Assembly (NCBI RefSeq): GCF_019097595.1
Contig: NC_080720.1
Span: forward strand, 28,818,352 to 28,882,351
Reading direction: 5' to 3'
DNA from: Hemibagrus wyckioides
Taxonomy: Eukaryota > Chordata > Actinopteri > Siluriformes > Bagridae
DNA length: 64,000 nt
Shown: positions 11,287-24,025 of the stretch, piece after piece
How positions within the stretch are numbered: the first letter of the stretch is position 1
Layout: every line of letters starts with the position of its first letter
Program-made: the position numbers and the translations under genes
Notes under the pieces: generated by a model
Seen by the model: only the letters and a program-made list of their open reading frames with translations
What the model was told of the DNA's origin: nothing
The model's database searches: none

Positions 11287-11371
11287 ATGAGGCAGCAGCA
11301 GGAGCAGCAGATCATGGCGGATGGCCCCCGGTGCAAGCGACGGAAGCAAGCCAACCCGAGGAGGAAAAACG
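11287..11371 (+). CDS. zeb2: zeb2 first coding exon (N-terminus, partial)
   Basis: Encodes the start of Zeb2 (ZFHX1B/SIP1), a nuclear zinc-finger/homeodomain repressor that binds paired CACCT(G) sites and acts in neural crest, nervous-system and EMT programmes. Twenty-eight codons are present: M-R-Q-Q-Q-E-Q-Q-I followed by MADGPRCKRRKQANPRRKN. The basic RRKQANPRRK stretch is the NuRD-interaction motif type shared with FOG and SALL proteins. The exon ends AAC-G|GTAAGAG, a phase-1 donor; the next codon would start with G, fitting the Val that follows Asn in ZEB2. The terminal KN distinguishes it from ZEB1 (NN). An inner ATG at 11314 matches the ZEB1-type start; I chose the ATG at 11287 because ZEB2 proteins carry a short leader ending in I before MADG. 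The leader is more Q-rich than in human ZEB2. All zinc-finger exons lie beyond the window. Paralogue (a or b) not resolved. Confidence 0.95.
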
Positions 11372-12221
11372 GTAAGAGGAAGAAAGAAAAAAAAAGCTGG
11401 GAAGTTGAGTGTGAAATTGCCGGTTGTGCTCGGGATCTTAAAAAAAAAAAAACAAGAATGAGAAGAAGGAAAGAAAGGAAAGGGACTCCAGGCTGACGGA
11501 GAGCAAGGAGTGCGCCGCGTTATTTATTATTTTTTTATGTTGCGTAGTGTTTATTTTTATTGTTTTTAATTTCCGCTTAAATGTGTGAGAAGTGCACGCG
11601 CGATTTGTTGGTGTGTGTGTGTGTGTGTGTTTAAGTGTATGAGTGTGTGTGAAAGGCGATGCGTGTTTGTGGGAGTGTAGTCAGTTCAGGAGGAAAGTTT
11701 GGCACTCTTCTTGTCTCTCGCTTTATTTCCCATTAGACTAAAAATACCGTTATTCGCGTTATGCGCGCGCTCTGTCCGACTCGTCGCTCCACTCAAATAT
11801 CTTTTACAGTACACTCTAGTTCAAATGCTCCATTCTGAAAATATGCATGACACTCCGTACACACTTCTGCACGCTACACTGATCTATACAGCTCTCTTTT
11901 ATTTCTAAGATATAGACAGTGCACTGTGCATTTTTTTTCTCTCTACCCAGAATAAACAAATACATAAGCACGCGCAATTTATTCCCCTCGCGCAAATGTT
12001 GGGATTGGACTCGGTGTGTTGTGGTGTTTTGAAAGCACTTCATTATCTTTCCTCCCTTAGTGCATGTTGTCAATATTAGTGTTGTTTGTAGGGAGGGGTA
12101 CAGTGTTACTGCCCTTTTGTAGTGCGCGTTTTCTTGGTGGTGCAGGAGTGCACGCGGCGATGTGGCGCAGGAGCTCATACACGACGTGTGGAATTAGCGC
12201 GAGTTGTGGCCGGTTTGCGTG

Positions 12222-12224
<3 letters not shown>
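11372..12224 (+). other. zeb2: Start of zeb2 intron following the first coding exon
   Basis: Begins GTAAGAGG. The frame reads on for 42 codons of K/R-rich residues past the donor, which is intronic. (TG)n at 11610-11631; moderate CpG to about 11800, consistent with the far side of the promoter island. The intron runs to the window end (at least 52.6 kb). Confidence 0.75.
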
Positions 12225-12264
<40 letters not shown>

Positions 12265-12373
12265 AAAGAACTCGTTCTGGGACGTTTGGCAGTTACAGTA
12301 TTTCAAATGCGATTTTTTTTTTTTTTTTTTCAGTTTCAATTTAGCACGTGCATGTACGTGCGTGCGTGCTTTT

Positions 12374-12406
<33 letters not shown>

Positions 12407-12416
12407 CGTGTGATAG

Positions 12417-12451
<35 letters not shown>
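12225..12451. repeat. CA / poly-T / TG / GA microsatellite cluster
   Basis: (CA)n 12225-12261, T-tract about 12312-12330, (TG)n 12374-12404 and (GA)n 12420-12451. A 228-codon frame through this cluster (12064-12750) is low complexity and not a gene. Confidence 0.95.
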
Positions 12452-12452
<1 letters not shown>

Positions 12453-12882
12453 GAAACCTCGCAAAGGAGAGAGGGCCGTTGCATCTCCCTATTTTTCTAA
12501 CCTGCTTAAACTGTATTTATGCAAATCCTGCGCGTGCCCTAGGCACTACGGCTACATGACATGGACAAAATTCCCGTGTCATTACTCCATATTGTCCCGT
12601 ATTGCGTTTGGGATTCGAATTCAAGCACGTAAGAATTTAAACAGCTACAGATTTGTGTTAATTGTGTTTAGGTTGAAGGATCTGAAAGCTTTAAGGATGT
12701 TCAGAGCAGAAAAGAAACTGACATTCAAATCCATGTGCATGCGTCAGTGATATCAGTCTCTCGGTGATGATTAACACATGCTCTGATATACTTGAGAGAA
12801 GTTTCTTCCCTTTCTTTTGTGTCTTTAAAATGCTTGGAATCAATATAAAGGATTGAGAAGGTGCATGAACTAAGCACGATGA

Positions 12883-12917
<35 letters not shown>

Positions 12918-13456
12918 GTCGTCTATGCGTAAACGAAGGCGTGACAATGTGTTGTGTGTTGAAGATGCGTTGAAACGATGGCCATGTGGCCTCGCTTGGG
13001 AATTTCTTTCTCCTAGAGAGAACGAGGAAACATCTCCACTTTGGTCTGATGGAAGTCGTCTGAGTGCGCAGCACAAGAAAAAAATTCCAGCCCTGAATTA
13101 ACACAAACAGGTTTACGAGTCCAACTCCAGCTGGACACAAATAAACACCAAGAGTTCATCCAATCCAACAGTTTTTTTTGTAGGGTGGAGTGCTGGCAGA
13201 TGTGTGTGTGTGTGTGTGTTTGTGTGCGAGCTCAGGACATAGACATAGTGGCACAAAAAAAGCCCTCGAGCGGAAATTAAATATTCGATCGCTTGCTGAA
13301 GTGACGGGACTGTAACCCGATGTTGTATTTCATAAGCATGCATTACTTGTTCGCCGAGATTTCTCTACTTCTGAAAACTGTTCTCGCTTTGAGGGAAAAA
13401 AAGGGTTGTTGAGATGACTGAAATTTTCCTTGCCTTGACATTCCCATGGATGGATA
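12452..13456. other. Intronic sequence with (CA)n and (TG)n
   Basis: (CA)n at 12885-12914 and (TG)n at 13199-13219. The remainder shows no exon signature or recognised repeat. Confidence 0.5.
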
Positions 13457-13457
13457 T

Positions 13458-13508
<51 letters not shown>
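13457..13508 (+). repeat. (GATA)n microsatellite
   Basis: About 13 GATA units on the + strand. Confidence 0.95.
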
Positions 13509-13675
13509 TGTGGTGTTTTTTGTGAGGGAATCCGGTCATAGTGTGTGCACTGAGACACTGGATTTGTATTCATACATAGCATGCTGGTGAGGAAGCGTCC
13601 AATCTTTTAAGACTGTCTCTGCTGAGAGCATCGGGTCAGAGTCAGGACTGAGGAGTCAGATCACAGCTGCCATAC

Positions 13676-13679
<4 letters not shown>

Positions 13680-13722
<43 letters not shown>

Positions 13723-13770
13723 GCTGTTCTGAGCCAGCTGTGAGCATTCATTCACTTTGCTTTGTATATG

Positions 13771-13803
<33 letters not shown>
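13680..13803. repeat. (CT)n and (TG)n microsatellites
   Basis: (CT)n at 13680-13721 and (TG)n at 13773-13803, separated by about 50 bp. Confidence 0.95.
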
Positions 13804-13805
<2 letters not shown>

Positions 13806-15318
13806 AGTCATCTCGTCCTGTAGCGGCGAAAAACGCCACATTCCAAGCTTTCGCAGATTTCCAGACGAATAACCTAAACGCACAGTGACAGCGCAAATCC
13901 ACTTTAGATCCGCGTGTGGATTATTACAAGTTACAAGACTGGACACGATTTCTATTCTGCACGTCAGGGGAAACCCTGTTATGCGAGTGAAAACACCAGG
14001 GAAAGCATGGAGCAGTGACGGAGCAGTGCGTGGAATGCTTGCTCGTGCGCTTAACTTCCTTCCGTGGATGTGAAGCCGTCCTGCAAATCAAGTGCCCCGG
14101 TCCATTTCCTGTAACACAAACCCCTATTCATTATCAGTCACTGAACAGCACGCGCTCCTGCCTGCCGAGATGTATCGATTCGATCATTTTTGTAGGGGAA
14201 GAGGGGGGGGAGAAGAGAAGTGGAAGCATCTCCGTCGTTAGGAGTCTTAAAGTAAAAGGAAATCGAGATTGAAGGCGGGGTTTTGAAGAAGAAGAAGAAG
14301 AGGAAGGGTCGATTTCTTTCTTTTCTGTTAATTCTTTTTTATCAGCCGTAACAATAGCACGTCTCATCTCGTCCCATCCCTCAGCCTAAACATGCTCTGT
14401 TATCCTTTTTAAAGGTGCTTTCTGTCTTCCCATCACCTCTGCACTCGTCCTCACATCTCTCCATCCGGGACGGAGGGCGGAGGTCTGGTGCACTCGCACA
14501 CAGCTGACTGTCAGAGCCAATGGGTTTCATTTACATGTTTATAAGAGCGGCGGCAGGCAGCAGGGACGATGCGGACGCTTCTGCTCAGAAACCACACCAC
14601 TATCTCTCTACACTACTCTCTCACTCTCTCTCTCTCACTCTCTCACTCTCTCTCTCTTCACCGCACCACACACCACATCGACGTTTGCAGGCGGATTATT
14701 TTGTTTAAACGAGTGAAATAATTACAGATGATCGAACGTGTGCCAGGGAGGAATAATCACGCAAAGAGCACAGGATAACGCAACCTGCTCGCACCGTAGC
14801 AGTGCACACCGGTCCGAATGCTTCACTGGGCAAACCAAAGAACTGGGTTTTTACACCAAACTAAACTTGATTTATTTTATTTAAAAAAAAAAAAAAATTA
14901 AAGTTTTTTTTTTTTTGCATTCGAGTTGAATTTCGGTTATTTATGCAGCATTAACATAAATAAAACGATAAATCAATAATGGGATTAATAAATGGAGAAG
15001 AAATCATTTGTAAGATGAGAAGAATTGAAATAAATATATCATGTAAATATTTAATAATGTCGTCAATAAAATTCATTATTTATTATTATTATTAGTATTA
15101 TTAATAATAATAATATAACTATTTTTGTTAGAAATTAATAATGTTTTTTTTACTCAAGCCAACTTTAATTTTTATTAATAATAAACCATAAATTACTAAC
15201 AATTCACTCACATCAGGACTTTTCAAGAATCATAAAAATAATAAAAGTTATTTGTGATATCTTGAGAAATCAGATTTTTTTCTTAAACTATGGAAAGCTC
15301 TCACACATTCTGGTGCAA

Positions 15319-15349
<31 letters not shown>

Positions 15350-15689
15350 GTAAATCAACAGCAAACATGAGTGCACTGTATAAAAAAAAATGTGGGAAAA
15401 GATCCTAGGGTAAGATCTACAGGTTTCAAGGAAATGAGGTGTCAGTATCAGTGTAATACAACGTGACAACACGTTACGCCTTCACGTGAGCTCAGCGCAC
15501 GGACGGAATTTAATCGCTTTTTTCCATTTTTTTTTTTCCATTTTTTTTTTTTTTTTTTAAAGAATTCATCAAAAATGATTTTATTCATCTCTGTAAAGAT
15601 ATTCACTCCTGGCAGTGTGTTTGTGTGTAATTGTGTGTATGTGTGTGTGTGTGTGTATGTGAGGGGAGGGGAGGGTTGGACACACAGAG
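13804..15689. other. Intronic sequence, mixed composition
   Basis: Repeat-poor, moderately GC at 13804-14270 and 14440-14740 with no splice-bounded ORF; (GAA)n at 14287-14301; CT tracts 14610-14660; AT-rich 14870-15240; (AAAT)n 15318-15350; T-tracts near 15540-15560. No gene seen. Confidence 0.45.
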
Positions 15690-15905
15690 CGGGCAGTGTC
15701 AGCTAGCCCTGGACTCGGCACTGCGCGGAACGCCTTAGGTATGATTTCACTTTCGCTCACATCAGTCGTGACCCGAATGCCTTTCATATCTGATCCGCCG
15801 CGTCTCTGCCGGTAAACATCCCCCGGGGGCGGAACAAAGAAAAGCAGCCTCTCTTCTTCTTAATCACAACGCGGCCTCTCAGCGCCGGCGCGCCGAATTT
15901 ACATT
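15690..15905. promoter_or_regulatory. CpG-rich intronic block, candidate promoter or enhancer
   Basis: Short CpG-dense island inside AT-rich intron: CGGAACGCC, CCGCCGCGTCTCTGCCGG, CCCCCGGGGGCGG and AGCGCCGGCGCGCC, with GGCGCGCC at 15887-15894. A GTAAACA forkhead-like word at 15811-15817 and TTAATCA also occur. It could be an alternative internal zeb2 promoter or a CpG-rich enhancer. Confidence 0.4.
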
Positions 15906-16217
15906 TGGAGGCAAAAAAAAAAAAAACAGAAAGGAAAAGAAGGCCCACATGAAAAGCAAAGGGGGGGAAAAGAAGAGCAAAAGAAAGAAAGAAAGAAGGA
16001 AAGAAAGAAAGAAAGGGAAAGGGAAGAAGTAAAGGGTGGGCGGTGAGAGCAAAATAACTAAGGTGTTTGTGCGTGTTTGCGGGGCCTCCCCTGGTTACGA
16101 GCCTTATATAGGCCTTACTTTACACACAGCACACCCCCACACACACTGATAGTGTTACAAGATGCCATGCTTTTACTATTCATGGCCACTCACGCCTCAC
16201 AGTTGTGTACATGCATG

Positions 16218-16219
<2 letters not shown>
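15906..16219. repeat. Purine-rich A/G tract with (GAAA)n
   Basis: Poly-A at 15915-15926, GGGGGGGAAAAG and (GAAA)n at about 15981-16018 give a nearly pure A/G strand from 15906 to about 16040. Confidence 0.75.

Positions 16220-16262
<43 letters not shown>
16220..16262. repeat. (TG)n(TA)n microsatellite
   Basis: About 17 TG units followed by TATATATA. Confidence 0.95.
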
Positions 16263-16911
16263 CCACAGGTGACAGAGAAAAGTGTGAGTGGATTTTTTTT
16301 TTTTTTACAATCATGTGATCCTCATCCTTTTTTTGTAAAGGAAAAAAAAAAATAGGATTAACATCACACCTAACCCTCCCCATCACCCTCACCCCCCCAC
16401 CCTGAATACTTACTACCCTGCCATCCCTACCAATCCCCCCCCCCCCACCTCCTTCCTCCGGAGCGGCCGGATTTCAGCAGCTTTAGTTCAGCAAACACCT
16501 TCGGACACTGAGAGGGAAAGTAAGAGAGAAAGGGAGTTTGCTGAAGGAGCCTTTGTTCGAGGTACAAAGCTGAAGGGTTTACTAGGTAGAGGGATGTTAA
16601 AACACGCGCACACACACACACACACACACACAGACACACACACACAGAAAGAGTGGGAAAGAGAGAAAGAAAGCAGTTTCTTCTCTCACTTTTTTCTCCT
16701 GCGGTGTCAGAGCATGGAGGCGGGTTTATGTGTTCTCTGATCAGATGTCGATGCACACTTAGAGACAGACAGATAGAGAGACAGACAGACAGACAGAGAG
16801 AGAGAGAGAGGCATGAAGAGCAGACGAGAGCTTTCTGGTGGCTTTGCGGATATCCAGCATGTGATTACAGCATCAAATCCTGCTCCATATTCCTAGATTT
16901 TCTCCTCCATT

Positions 16912-16949
<38 letters not shown>

Positions 16950-16950
16950 T
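16263..16950. other. Intronic low-complexity patchwork
   Basis: T- and C-tracts (C-tract at about 16435-16447), (CA)n 16606-16644, ACAG/GA repeats 16765-16811 and (CT)n 16914-16945. No gene. Confidence 0.6.
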
Positions 16951-18229
16951 GCATATGATGAAAACTCAAAACTAACTCTTAGCTTTTAGGAATTTTTAGA
17001 GAAAAAGACGATGAACATCTCGCGTTCCTCCTGGGCGTACAAACCGGAAAATAAAAGATGTGCCGAAAACTCAGTGAGAAATCTCTACACCTATGGATGA
17101 AATGATGAATAACATGAACAGTCCTATAGGATGCATCACGTTAGCAGAGGTGCTAATGAAGCTAACAGGAAAATCCTAGCAGCAAAGAGTAAAAATATAT
17201 ATGTATATACACTACAGCGTGAAAGTATTTTTTATGTTTTTCATGCATGTGCACCAGGCATGAAAGGAAAGAGCGATACAAAAATACGGTATGATGCAGA
17301 CCAATAGAAATTAAAAAGCAGCTCTGGGGAAGAAGTTAACCATAGCTCCGCCCACTTGTTTCCTATTGGCTCGTGAGTTCACAATTCAAATAATTAAGTG
17401 GTATGTCGAAGGGAAAAAACCCACATGTCTTCTTCAGGAAGTATCTAGCTCACGTAGCAAACGAGGCAAAAAATCAGCAGTGCTACGCCGAAACCATAAA
17501 TATTGGCACCCCTGTTGGTGTTAGTCTTAATACTCCACAGCATCAGTTTGACAGGATGTTTAATAATTCAGTCCCAGGATAAGTTTTAAGACCTTTATAC
17601 ATAGATATTTCAAATTTATTCATTCCATAAGTCCTGAGTTTCACTCCAGACTAAATCTTCTTTTTACTCTTAGAAGTCTCATGCTACCTGCATGTCCTGG
17701 GATATATAGCGCAATATCGGAATTCCGACATGGAAAGTCTTCCACCAGGCACCCTGACTTCTTGCAAGTTAGGGGCACGTATTAATTTATTTTTTCTCAT
17801 CCAGAGCATCAGCACCACCCCTTTTCCTCAACATAAGCGAAGCTGTGAGCATTGAGTGTAGTGAAGTATCCAACATTCCGCATTTTTCCCGGTTGAGTAA
17901 GTGCATCATCGGGTACAACTGGCACTGAATAGTGCACAAGCATGCGATTTGGGATGCAGCTTCTCAAAGCAGGGTAGGAATCATCCCTGTGATCACAGTG
18001 ATCTTATTTCTAAATAAAAATCCAGTTGACAGCACTTAAATCCATGTATACATATACTGTATATATAGATATATATATATATATTAAGTGATTAAGTGAT
18101 GTCACCATGATGATGTCATAGCAATATAAATGACCGAATACGGAAATGTCTGTGTGTGTGAGTGTCTGTGGTCAGGTTTGAGTGCGGTACTTTTGACGAA
18201 TGAGTGAGTGTCAGAGAGGAAGTGTGTGT
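16951..18229. other. Intronic sequence; possible transposon scraps
   Basis: Mostly unique-looking. TATTGGCACCCCTG at about 17501-17514 resembles a word seen in fish Tc1-like elements. At about 17930-17965 AGTGCACAAGCATGCG followed by ATTTGGGA resembles the inverted end of the GTCCCAAA repeat family. Both are weak. A short (TA)n lies at 18059-18083. Confidence 0.35.
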
Positions 18230-18420
18230 GACAAGTGTGTGTGTGTGTGTGTGTTGTGTCCTGCTGTTGCCTAGCTCTTGAGATTTGACACTTCATATCA
18301 ACTCTCTGGTTCTGTGATGTTTGCCTGAACCACATCACACTCTTTCAGTGTCTCTGTCTCACACACATACACACACACACACACATATATACACACACAC
18401 ACACACACATACACACAGAA
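18230..18420. repeat. (TG)n and interrupted (CA)n microsatellites
   Basis: (TG)n at 18235-18254 and a longer CA tract with TATATA interruption at 18360-18417. Confidence 0.93.
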
Positions 18421-19060
18421 TTGAAACATCACTGGACTGGCAAATAATTGCATGCGTTTTGGCACTTTCATTTACGTGCGTACCATGCGACGCTAAGCCG
18501 ACATGTTTTATGCATTTGGCGAGGAAAAAAAGAAAAGAAAAAAAAAAGTACATTTCCAAATCTCACGCCTCATTTCAGTCTCTCGACGCTGAAAAACCAG
18601 GTATTTTGTCGATTCGGTTTTGTTGGTTGTCTATTCAGCACGGGCGTTATGATGTCTTGCCTTGGAATGGGTTGTGAAATGGGAAAAGAAAGAAAGGAAG
18701 AATGAAAAAAATTGGATATAAAATAAAACAAACGCATTCTCAAGTGTCAGCTTTCCCATTTGCGGGAAGGCTGGTGTGTGACAGTTTGTGTGTGTGTGTG
18801 TGTGTGTGTGTTTCTCAGGTGTAAAAACACTTGAGTCTTAATTCATACACGCAGAGGTGTTTCACAGGTTTGTGATGTATAAATTAGCATGAACGCAGGA
18901 GCGGGAGCTGATGGTCATGTTCGACGGGGTGGAGGCTCTCGATAGCTGACAAGGTGGCATGTAAAACGCTCTACTGATGAGAGAGAGAGAGAGAATCTGT
19001 ATGAAAACAAGTACCTCGTTTGTTTATTTCAAACATCCTTTACCAGGTGTAAGAGAGACA
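18421..19060. other. Intronic sequence, no gene seen
   Basis: A/G-rich patch at 18515-18550 and (TG)n at 18787-18811. No splice-bounded ORF or repeat recognised. Confidence 0.5.
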
Positions 19061-19632
<572 letters not shown>

Positions 19633-19710
19633 TTTTCATTTATTTATTTGACACATCCTTTATCAGTGTCAATATTTTTGTGCCACATATATTATCTGAC
19701 AGAGAATTTT
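19633..19710. other. Short spacer between repeats
   Basis: No feature seen. Confidence 0.4.
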
Positions 19711-19930
19711 GTCCCAAACCCCACCCTCTTCACTACTTAGTGCACTACTGGGAAAAAAGTTTGGATCCCACACTGAAAACATCAAAGCAACATCAGTTGT
19801 AGAAATCCCACAATGCACTGCAAGAACTCTGTGTCCTAGATTAGGCAGCAGGTATACCAGAATACAGTATACCCACAATGCACTTTTGAGGGAATAGTAA
19901 ATAGGGCACAAGATCTGATATTTGAACACG
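19711..19930. mobile_element. MITE-like remnant of the GTCCCAAA family
   Basis: Begins GTCCCAAACCCCACCCTC with CACTACTTAGTGCACTACTG. The distal half, read on the minus strand, has GTGCCCTATTTACTATTCCC and AAGTGCATTGTGGG, echoing the left side. Such TAGTGCACTA / CACAATGCACT words are typical of an abundant fish non-autonomous element. A 121-codon minus frame over it is not a known protein. Confidence 0.4.
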
Positions 19931-20034
19931 GGCTCTACTTTTCCTGGCAGATTAGAGGCTGCGTGATGAATTCTGTTCTCATCCTGAGCGTAATTCTTCA
20001 GGGTTGGATTTGAATTCATTCGACATGTGAGCAA

Positions 20035-20270
20035 AATTGTTTTTTTAAATTTTTTTTATTTACCCTGACCGATTAATACCGACGTAAACACGTGAAAACG
20101 TGACGGAACGTCGGATTAGAAGGCGATTTAAGAATGATAAAAGCGCAATAGAATTATTTTGCTGCTAAATTGGCGGAGTAATTATGATTTTTAATATTGA
20201 GTAGGAAAAAAAAGGGCCGTAATTATCATTTTCGGTGTTATTGTGAATCCCTCTTGGTTAATATAATCGC
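20035..20270. promoter_or_regulatory. Candidate conserved intronic element 1
   Basis: Repeat-poor AT-rich block with homeodomain cores: GATTAAT, GGAGTAATTATGA (TAATTA at 20179-20184), CGTAATTATCATTTT and GGTTAATATAATCG, plus several CpGs in AT-rich context (GACGGAACGTCGG). This mix is typical of developmental enhancers. Confidence 0.35.
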
Positions 20271-20273
20271 AGA

Positions 20274-20410
20274 GAAGTGTGTGTGTGTGTGTGTGTTAGA
20301 ATTAGAATAGAAATGAACGAGGCTTTTAGATTTAGACGTGAACTCGGATCAGGTGGCTTTTGGTACTAATTGCGGCATTAAACATTTTATTTCCGTGTCC
20401 TTGCTAAGCT

Positions 20411-20446
<36 letters not shown>

Positions 20447-20567
20447 TTGCACTGCATGTGCAAAGATGTCACCCGTATTTAGAAAAAAAGAGGGTGTTGA
20501 AAGCAGTTCTCGGTTTGATCTGCTGAGCACATTTTAGCAAGTCCAGAACACACATACACAACACACA

Positions 20568-20602
<35 letters not shown>

Positions 20603-20610
20603 CACACACA
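20274..20610. repeat. (TG)n, (CT)n and (CA)n microsatellites
   Basis: (TG)n 20276-20297, (CT)n 20416-20442 and an interrupted CA tract 20549-20611. Confidence 0.93.
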
Positions 20611-20912
20611 CGTGAGCATGTACACAGTCATACACAGACCAAGCTCTGATATATGTTTGATTGTCAGGTTGAGGAAGACTTCGGGCAAGGTCACCCTGAA
20701 CGATCAATAACAGATTGGCAGATTACGCTTCGTGACCAGAGCAACGCGGAGCTCCACGTCCTGAACGCGGACACCATGATGACCACCATTCCGAAACGCT
20801 CCTTCAGATATTAGCATGATTGGATTTGGGTTCAGGAATGGAAAATTGTATACTTGAAAATCTTGGAAAATTTACCTAGGCTCTGTCTATACAATTACGC
20901 CAACTATGGCTT

Positions 20913-20943
<31 letters not shown>

Positions 20944-22020
20944 AAAATGAAGTGCTTCTTTTCATGAGAAAATACACAAATCTATAATATAAAATAAAAT
21001 ATGAAATATAACACACATAAAAAAAAAAAAATAATTATATAATTATAAAAAACATTTACAAAATTCTGAAAATACTTCAGTGAAAACACACTCCAATACA
21101 CTGCAGGGAAGTAGGTTGTGATAGTGTGACATCAGCAGTTTACATCATTCAACAAAATAACACAATTTTCTCAAACACGAGCACTAATGATGCGGTGGAA
21201 CATTAAGCTACTGCTTTAACGTTACACTAAAGTTCACAAGAACTAAGTTGGATCAGATTCTTGTGAGCGTTTAATAATACGATAATAAACTAAAAATAAA
21301 ATTGCAAATATAAAATTGTGATTAAATTCTAAAGTTTTAACGCTAAGAAAAAACCTCAATAAGAACATGAAGGTGACGCTTTTTGTAATATACCTTTTCA
21401 TGTTCACAATTTTTTTTATTAAGTTAAAATTATTAAAATTATTTTTATTAAAAATAAAAAAACCGTTAATTTCAGCCTTTCTAAAAATAAAAAAAAAAAT
21501 AAAAATTACCAAAAACATTTAAAAAGATTTGTATTGAAAAGGTTTTTGTAATGCAATTATTTTGATTGTGTGTCAAGAAGAAAATGTTACACACAAAGTT
21601 CCACATATTTTTTTAATATATTTTAAGTGAAAAATTTAAATAAATGAATAAATAAATAAATAAATAAAAGAGCTAACATTGTATGCCATAATGCCTTAAA
21701 GACCCCATGCAAGGAGAACAACACAGTAACACAGTAACACACACACACACACATTCTCTCAAGCATGTGTTGTGCGTGTCGTCCTTGTGTGTTGTTGTAA
21801 TGCCTTGTGACTAGGGACGACTTCACGTGCTGTCGTCCCCGTCACCCTGCCGCATCACACCACTGTCACGTGCAAATGTCAAACAAACGCATCCTCAGGT
21901 AGTGCCAGCCTAATCACCCCGACAGCCTGTCCTCAGCCTTTCCCAGACACACACACACACACACACATCAATGTATTTAAAGGTGCTGTGATTCTACATA
22001 GAGACCATAAGTGTATATAC
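20611..22020. other. AT-rich intronic sequence, no gene seen
   Basis: (AAAT)n at 20920-20946, A-tract at 21019-21031, AT-rich 20980-21610 with chance hydrophobic frames, (AAAT)n 21640-21668, (CA)n 21738-21754 and 21950-21967. Confidence 0.5.
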
Positions 22021-22640
22021 AGTATGTATGTGTGTGTGTGTGTGTTCTTTAGTCCTTCAGCCTGCCCTCCATCTCTCGCTCCCTAACAGAGGAGTCTATG
22101 TGCATTATCAGTCTGACGCCTTGTTCCAGAATTCCTCAGATAAACCCTTGTGCACTTTGTTATTCTTACCTACTTAGCCATTTGCAATTAGTCTCTTTTT
22201 CTTCAACTGTCCAGTTTCACTTCCTGCCCTAGTCTCAGATCCTGATCCAGACAGGAACTTCTACAGTGATGGTGGTCCTCTACAGTTGTTGCTCATCTTC
22301 CTGAAGGTTTGTCGGGTTGTGCGATGCTTTTCTGCTCACCACGGATGTAAAGAGCATTTATACGGGCTCACTCATCAGTAGAGGCTAGAGAAAACGGATT
22401 TTTTTTATATTTTACCATCAGAGATGTGATTTGTAGCTCTTGATCTGGATCTGTGTGATTATTAGCCATCGATTAATAGGCATCATCTTGCTGTGACGTG
22501 ATTAACGTATTAAAATGGAGCGCGGGAACCGACCTGTTCGTGCACCTGGATTTGTTTCTCATTCTTTGTGAAGCATTTTTCTACATTTTATTCCTCTTCT
22601 CATTTGCTTTCCTGTCGTTTTGAACAATTCCACCACCACC

Positions 22641-22681
<41 letters not shown>

Positions 22682-23224
22682 AGGGGCTTTAACAGCAGAA
22701 AAAAAACACAACAATGGCGTCATTGTTCACTGTCATGTCGATTCAAACACATTTACTGTCAACACCATGACCATCCCTGTCATATCTCTTATCAACCTGC
22801 TAGGAACTGCACTTGAATTAGAACCTCAGAAGGTTCCAGTTTGGGGATTTTTTTTTGTATATACGCTTTAAAAAGCTCCCTGCAGAAGCGAGACAGATGT
22901 CTCTCCCTCTCACTTTGCTCCGTGTGGCAGGTGTGAGTCTTGCGTTCACTCTGGAAACGAGCCCCATGGTTCCCTCCTGCCTGTTTTTTTTCTTCCCTCT
23001 CCCTTTCTCTCTCCCTCTCTCTCTCTCTCTCTCTTTCTGCTGATTGTTTCTTTTACCTTTGTAATTTCTTGCCACAACATCTAGCGATCGGCGGTAAACT
23101 GGCAATCACTGAATCTTAAATGTTATTACTGTTCATAATTAGTGATGCCTCTCTGCCTCCTCCTCCTCCTCCTCTCTCTCTTTCTCTCTCTCTCTTGTTC
23201 TCTCTGTGTGAGTGGTGGAAGAAG
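22021..23224. other. Intronic sequence with CT microsatellites
   Basis: (TG)n 22026-22046, (CT)n 22645-22682, CT-rich tracts 22990-23038 and 23155-23206. A fairly repeat-poor stretch at 22080-22560 shows no exon features. Confidence 0.5.
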
Positions 23225-23405
23225 GGAAAAAAAAGAGTATGTCGGAATAATTAAAGTAATGAAATATTCATTTCTACCTTTTCCAGCAGTGGCACAAATG
23301 AGGCAGGCGGCGTTAATGTGTGCCACGCTCTGCGTTTTTATTGTAATGGCAGCCGGGCTCGTCTGCAATTAGCCCAGACGCGCTGACAGAGTCGCTATAG
23401 CGAGA
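23225..23405. promoter_or_regulatory. Candidate conserved intronic element 2
   Basis: Dense motif block: GGAATAATTAAAGTAATG (TAATTA at 23248-23253), ATTCATTT, GGCGTTAATG, TTTTATTGTAATGGC and CTGCAATTAGCCC (CAATTAG at 23366-23372), interleaved with CpG-bearing segments and free of simple repeats. Confidence 0.45.
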
Positions 23406-23655
23406 CATGCAGCGAGAGGGGACCCCGACCATCAGACATCACAACCTCCCTGTCTCTTTAACCTTCTGCATGCTTCTAGAAAAGTGTGTATGTGTGTGTG
23501 TGTGTCTTCGACGAGGTTACCTTTTCCCGGCGGTGCAAAATCGACTTGACATAACTGTTCATCAGTCTGGGGACTCTCCCCCGAGGTCTTTGCATCAAAT
23601 CAACGCAGTCAAGCTTCAAGCCAGAATTGGCAGGCCAAAACCTGACAGCAGAGAA

Positions 23656-23693
<38 letters not shown>

Positions 23694-23994
23694 TAAGAGG
23701 GGTGAAACGGTGTGTGTGAGATTCTGGAGAGAGCCGGGTCACAGGGCTAATAGGCGTAACGTTAGGACAGTTCTTTCATCTTTCTCTCACTCAAAATAGC
23801 CTTTCATTCCTTCTCGTAGTTATTAAGGCACAGTTGAAGCTTTTGTGTGTGTGTGTGTGTGTGTGTGACCTCCTGTTGAGGTTGTAAGATTAAACAGAAA
23901 GTGTGTGTGTAGGTGAAAGTTAGTCAGTAGGACAATAGTACTTATGTATGTATGTGTGTGTGTGTGTGTGTGCGTGTGCATGTGCGTGTGTATA

Positions 23995-24025
<31 letters not shown>

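Noticed and set aside
11314..11371. zeb1 first coding exon starting at the inner ATG
   Set aside because: The motif ends RRKN as in ZEB2, whereas ZEB1 has RRNN, and a ZEB2-type leader ending in Ile precedes the inner Met.
12064..12750. 228-codon open frame on the + strand
   Set aside because: Runs through CA, TG, GA and poly-T repeats; low-complexity translation, no domain, lies in the zeb2 intron.
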